From Alphaproteobacteria bacterium (GTDB lineage Bacteria; Pseudomonadota; Alphaproteobacteria; Rhizobiales; Hyphomicrobiaceae): DNA of 7,403 nt. The translations under genes were made by a program, and so were the position numbers. The notes below the pieces were generated by a model. That model worked only from the letters and a program-made list of their open reading frames with translations. It ran no database searches and had not been told where the DNA came from. Location of the stretch: NCBI GenBank assembly GCA_022600335.1, contig JAHZKN010000365.1, positions 1-7,403 of the forward strand. Direction: 5' to 3'. Shown here in pieces: positions 5,571-7,403 of this stretch; within the stretch, counting starts at the first letter, position 1; each line of letters opens with the position of its first letter.

Positions 5571-6647
5571 GGTTGCCTCCTTTTCAAATTCAGTTGAAGG
5601 GATGTGTGACTTCTGAGATGGCGCGATTTGCGCCGCCGCCGTCTCGTGAGCAATTCTTTGCGCCAACGCCAACGTGCGTGAGACGCGGCGTAGCCAACCG
5701 CGACCGAAGCGCCAAAAGTGATGCAAAGAGCGATAGTGCCTGCGGCGAATCTCAGCGTAGGTTTCAAGCGTTTGGGGCACAGGCTTGCGCGCGGATGCTG
5801 CCAGCGTCAGAGGCCCAATTTCGCCATCAACGTCTGTGCCGACAGCCTGTTGCAGGAAGCGGATCGCACGACCAACACCTTGGTTGACAGCGGTGTCGAA
5901 GTGCATCAACGCCAAGCCGGGTGCAAATTTTGCGCAGCTGGCGCGCAGCCAATAGTTCTTCTTGTAGATCGCGGCGACGTCGGACTTCGGGATTCTTTTC
6001 AATTGCGCTTTTACTGCCGCGCGATTGGCTGACGTAAGGCGGACGTCGCGCCACGTCGCATAGACTTGCAGCGTGATTCCAAAGTTGGTCGGTCCACCCG
6101 GATCATAAGGATCGTCGCTGTACCCACCCTCCATTTCCAGAACGTGTGCCAGTGCGCGTTTAAAATCTGGTTGAACAGAAGATTTCGGTCCTTGTTCGTG
6201 TTCCGGGTCTCTGGCTGATGGCCAGCGCAAATCGATCAATCGTCTCCGATCAAAAGCTGCAACCGTAACGGCATTTGATTGATTGCCACCGAGAAGAAAC
6301 AATTTTCCTGTCGCTTCACCAATCCAGAACCCGACATGGCCAAAAACTGGGTCAGCGCCACGCGTCAAGACAGCGATCGCACCCAATCGACCGCGGCTCA
6401 GCCGCTGGCCCCATTGACTATAGGATCTGGCCATCAGCGAGCGGGTGCTTGTCTCGCCAGCCCGTTCCAAACACGCGCCAACAAAAGCTGCACACCAAGG
6501 TGTTTCATCGTGCGCAATTCCAGGATGACCAACATCCCGGTAAAGCGACATGATATCGGGATGATCGTCGTGACCATTGTGTTCTTGAATACCGTGCAAC
6601 CGCCAGGCTTCGTTGAGCCACGCCGGCTGCGCGCCGATCTTCGCCAA
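5295..6647 (-). CDS. Bifunctional phage-type lysin (TIGR02594 peptidase + GH108 muramidase) reading through into the holin-like gene
   Basis: Cell-wall lysin of a phage or gene transfer agent. Numbered from TTG 6647 (450 aa in all), residues about 8-145 form a TIGR02594/CHAP-like peptidase: PAWLNEAWRLHG, DETPWCAAFVGACL with catalytic Cys52, GHVGFWIG with His104, and GGNQSN with Asn122. Residues about 162-335 form a GH108 lysozyme-like domain: LEMEGGYSDDPYDPGGPTNFGIT with catalytic Glu173 in EGGY, AIYKKNYW, and a C-terminal peptidoglycan-binding part (VDGEIGPLTLAA, FGRGWLRRVSR). No stop separates this from the holin-like protein starting at 5570, so full translation gives a lysin-membrane-protein fusion. 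The start is unclear: the frame is open to 6893 inside the terminase, TTG 6647 is the last start codon before the peptidase domain, and ATG 6551 would remove the domain's first residues. None has a good ribosome site, consistent with loss of the original start at the junction near 6630. Confidence 0.75.
   Translation of the reverse strand: MAKIGAQPAWLNEAWRLHGIQEHNGHDDHPDIMSLYRDVGHPGIAHDETPWCAAFVGACLERAGETSTRSLMARSYSQWGQRLSRGRLGAIAVLTRGADPVFGHVGFWIGEATGKLFLLGGNQSNAVTVAAFDRRRLIDLRWPSARDPEHEQGPKSSVQPDFKRALAHVLEMEGGYSDDPYDPGGPTNFGITLQVYATWRDVRLTSANRAAVKAQLKRIPKSDVAAIYKKNYWLRASCAKFAPGLALMHFDTAVNQGVGRAIRFLQQAVGTDVDGEIGPLTLAASARKPVPQTLETYAEIRRRHYRSLHHFWRFGRGWLRRVSRTLALAQRIAHETAAAQIAPSQKSHIPSTEFEKEATMPSKTTAPGKAKWWGHSMTIWGVVVTTLSTLLPTLGPAIGVDITPDLVKDAGAQLVTTVQAISGLMGTLMTIYGRARATKPLELRDVSLRL
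5576..5582 (-). promoter_or_regulatory. Strong Shine-Dalgarno site for the holin-like gene
   Basis: AAGGAGG on the minus strand, 5 nt before ATG 5570, is complementary to the 16S rRNA 3' end over seven bases. It lies inside the longer lysin reading frame, which makes ATG 5570 very likely a real initiation site even though the upstream frame is open. Confidence 0.85.
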
Positions 6648-7403
6648 GTCCCGCCACCACGATGCCGCAACTATCAGACGACTCCGTTGCCGTAACCGGT
6701 GGATCAACAGCAACAACAACCGAGACAAGGTCAGGGGCTTTAGATGTGCGATGATGTTCAATCCAATCGCGCCGCCAAAGCGTACCTGCTTGGTCCTCAA
6801 CAATCTCACCAAGAAACTCCTGCCGCCAAAGCGTGCCACCGGCGTAGCGCCGCCGCACTTCTGAAATGAAATTCGGTGACAAGTTGGCAGCATTTAGCGT
6901 CGTCTTTGCGCGTGTCACGACCGTTGCATTGTCATCCATCATGGTTTGCAGCAATGCCAGCGGTCGCGGTGTCGTTGTGACAACCACCTGCGGCGTCTCA
7001 CCGAGACGCAGGGCAAATTGCAGCATGTCCCACACTGCTTCCCCATCGCGCCATTTTGCTAACTCATCACACCACGCGGCATCAAACTGCGGACCGCGTA
7101 AGCTGTTGGGATCTTCAGCCGAAAACAACTGCGCGATCGCACCGTTGGGCCAGTTCAACTGATTTTTGCTGGCGTGATACTCAGGCTGTTCCGCTTTGGT
7201 GTGGATATTCAGTAGACCCGACAGGCCTTCAACCATGACACGACGCGCATCGACAAGTGTCTCTCCAATCAAAGCAATCCGGCGTGCTGGTTTTTGTGTC
7301 TTTGCCTCACGCCCGAATACCTTGTTGCGTACCCATTCCGCACCCGTACGCGTCTTGCCTGCACCACGACCACCAAGAATAAGCCACACACGCCACGGAT
7401 CGC
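6505..7403 (-). CDS. terL: Terminase large subunit, nuclease domain lost (5' end outside window)
   Basis: Large terminase is the ATP-driven motor and nuclease that packages DNA into phage or GTA heads. Counting from GTG 7389, which is probably internal because upstream in-frame codons DPWR continue the family pattern to the window edge, the Walker A motif GGRGAGKT is at 6-13, Walker B with Asp108-Glu109 in AAWCDELAKW, and motif III VVTTTPRP at 136-143. The nuclease domain begins normally with VVAVDPPVTATESSDSCGIVVAG and the first catalytic Asp229. After about Arg253 (near 6630) the sequence stops looking like terminase, and the last 41 residues are the lysin region read out of frame, ending at 6505. 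Roughly the last 150-200 residues of a normal terminase, with the remaining nuclease aspartates, are absent, so the product should not cleave DNA. I treat it as a broken gene. It resembles GTA-type and related prophage terminases. Confidence 0.85.
   Translation of the reverse strand, partial: DPWRVWLILGGRGAGKTRTGAEWVRNKVFGREAKTQKPARRIALIGETLVDARRVMVEGLSGLLNIHTKAEQPEYHASKNQLNWPNGAIAQLFSAEDPNSLRGPQFDAAWCDELAKWRDGEAVWDMLQFALRLGETPQVVVTTTPRPLALLQTMMDDNATVVTRAKTTLNAANLSPNFISEVRRRYAGGTLWRQEFLGEIVEDQAGTLWRRDWIEHHRTSKAPDLVSVVVAVDPPVTATESSDSCGIVVAGLGEDRRAAGVAQRSLAVARYSRTQWSRRSSRYHVALPGCWSSWNCAR

Noticed and set aside
6648..6893. 82-codon upstream extension of the lysin frame to ATG 6893
   Set aside because: It is entirely inside the in-family part of the terminase gene in another frame and shows no lysin or signal-peptide features.
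1..7403. CRISPR arrays, tRNA genes, insertion sequences, prophage attachment repeats
   Set aside because: I looked for regularly spaced repeats, cloverleaf-like sequence, transposase motifs and flanking direct repeats and found none; the prophage or GTA boundary beyond 7403 is not visible.

Overview
This window reads as a chromosomal segment of an alphaproteobacterium, most likely of the order Hyphomicrobiales (Rhizobiales). The basis is gene content and order: a FeuN/FeuP/FeuQ-type two-component module as known from rhizobia, an alphaproteobacterial ccmI-ccmE-ccmF cytochrome c maturation operon, and a terminase resembling those of alphaproteobacterial gene transfer agents and prophages. Every gene I can support lies on the minus strand, so biological order runs from the high-coordinate end to the low. 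I see no tRNA, rRNA, CRISPR array, transposase or plus-strand gene.

Region 1, 5295-7403, is the remnant of a phage or gene-transfer-agent late operon. It starts with a large terminase subunit whose ATPase domain is intact but whose nuclease domain stops matching near 6630. At that point a cell-wall lysin begins abruptly in another frame. The lysin carries a TIGR02594-type (CHAP/NlpC-like) peptidase domain followed by a GH108 muramidase domain. It continues in frame, with no stop codon, into a small holin-like membrane protein that also has its own near-perfect Shine-Dalgarno site and ATG. Portal, capsid and tail genes that normally follow a terminase are absent between the two. An internal deletion is the simplest reading; a chimeric assembly must be excluded.

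Region 2, 2729-5197, is a signalling module: a small secreted protein placed and built like FeuN, the OmpR-type response regulator FeuP, and the membrane histidine kinase FeuQ. feuP and feuQ overlap by 11 nt. A sigma-70-like promoter is visible just upstream of feuP. From the rhizobial system I infer that FeuN acts in the periplasm to restrain FeuQ, and that FeuQ and FeuP exchange phosphate to control envelope-related genes.

Region 3, 1865-2728, holds a monocistronic glycine-zipper lipoprotein of the 17 kDa surface antigen type. It has a 302-bp leader region and is closed by a very clear intrinsic terminator.

Region 4, 1-1864, is the ccm operon. It has an upstream noncoding stretch, then ccmI (apocytochrome chaperone with TPRs), ccmE (haem chaperone) and the first 66 codons of ccmF, whose GTG start overlaps the ccmE stop by 4 nt. 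These proteins deliver haem and apocytochrome to the periplasmic c-type cytochrome ligation machinery.
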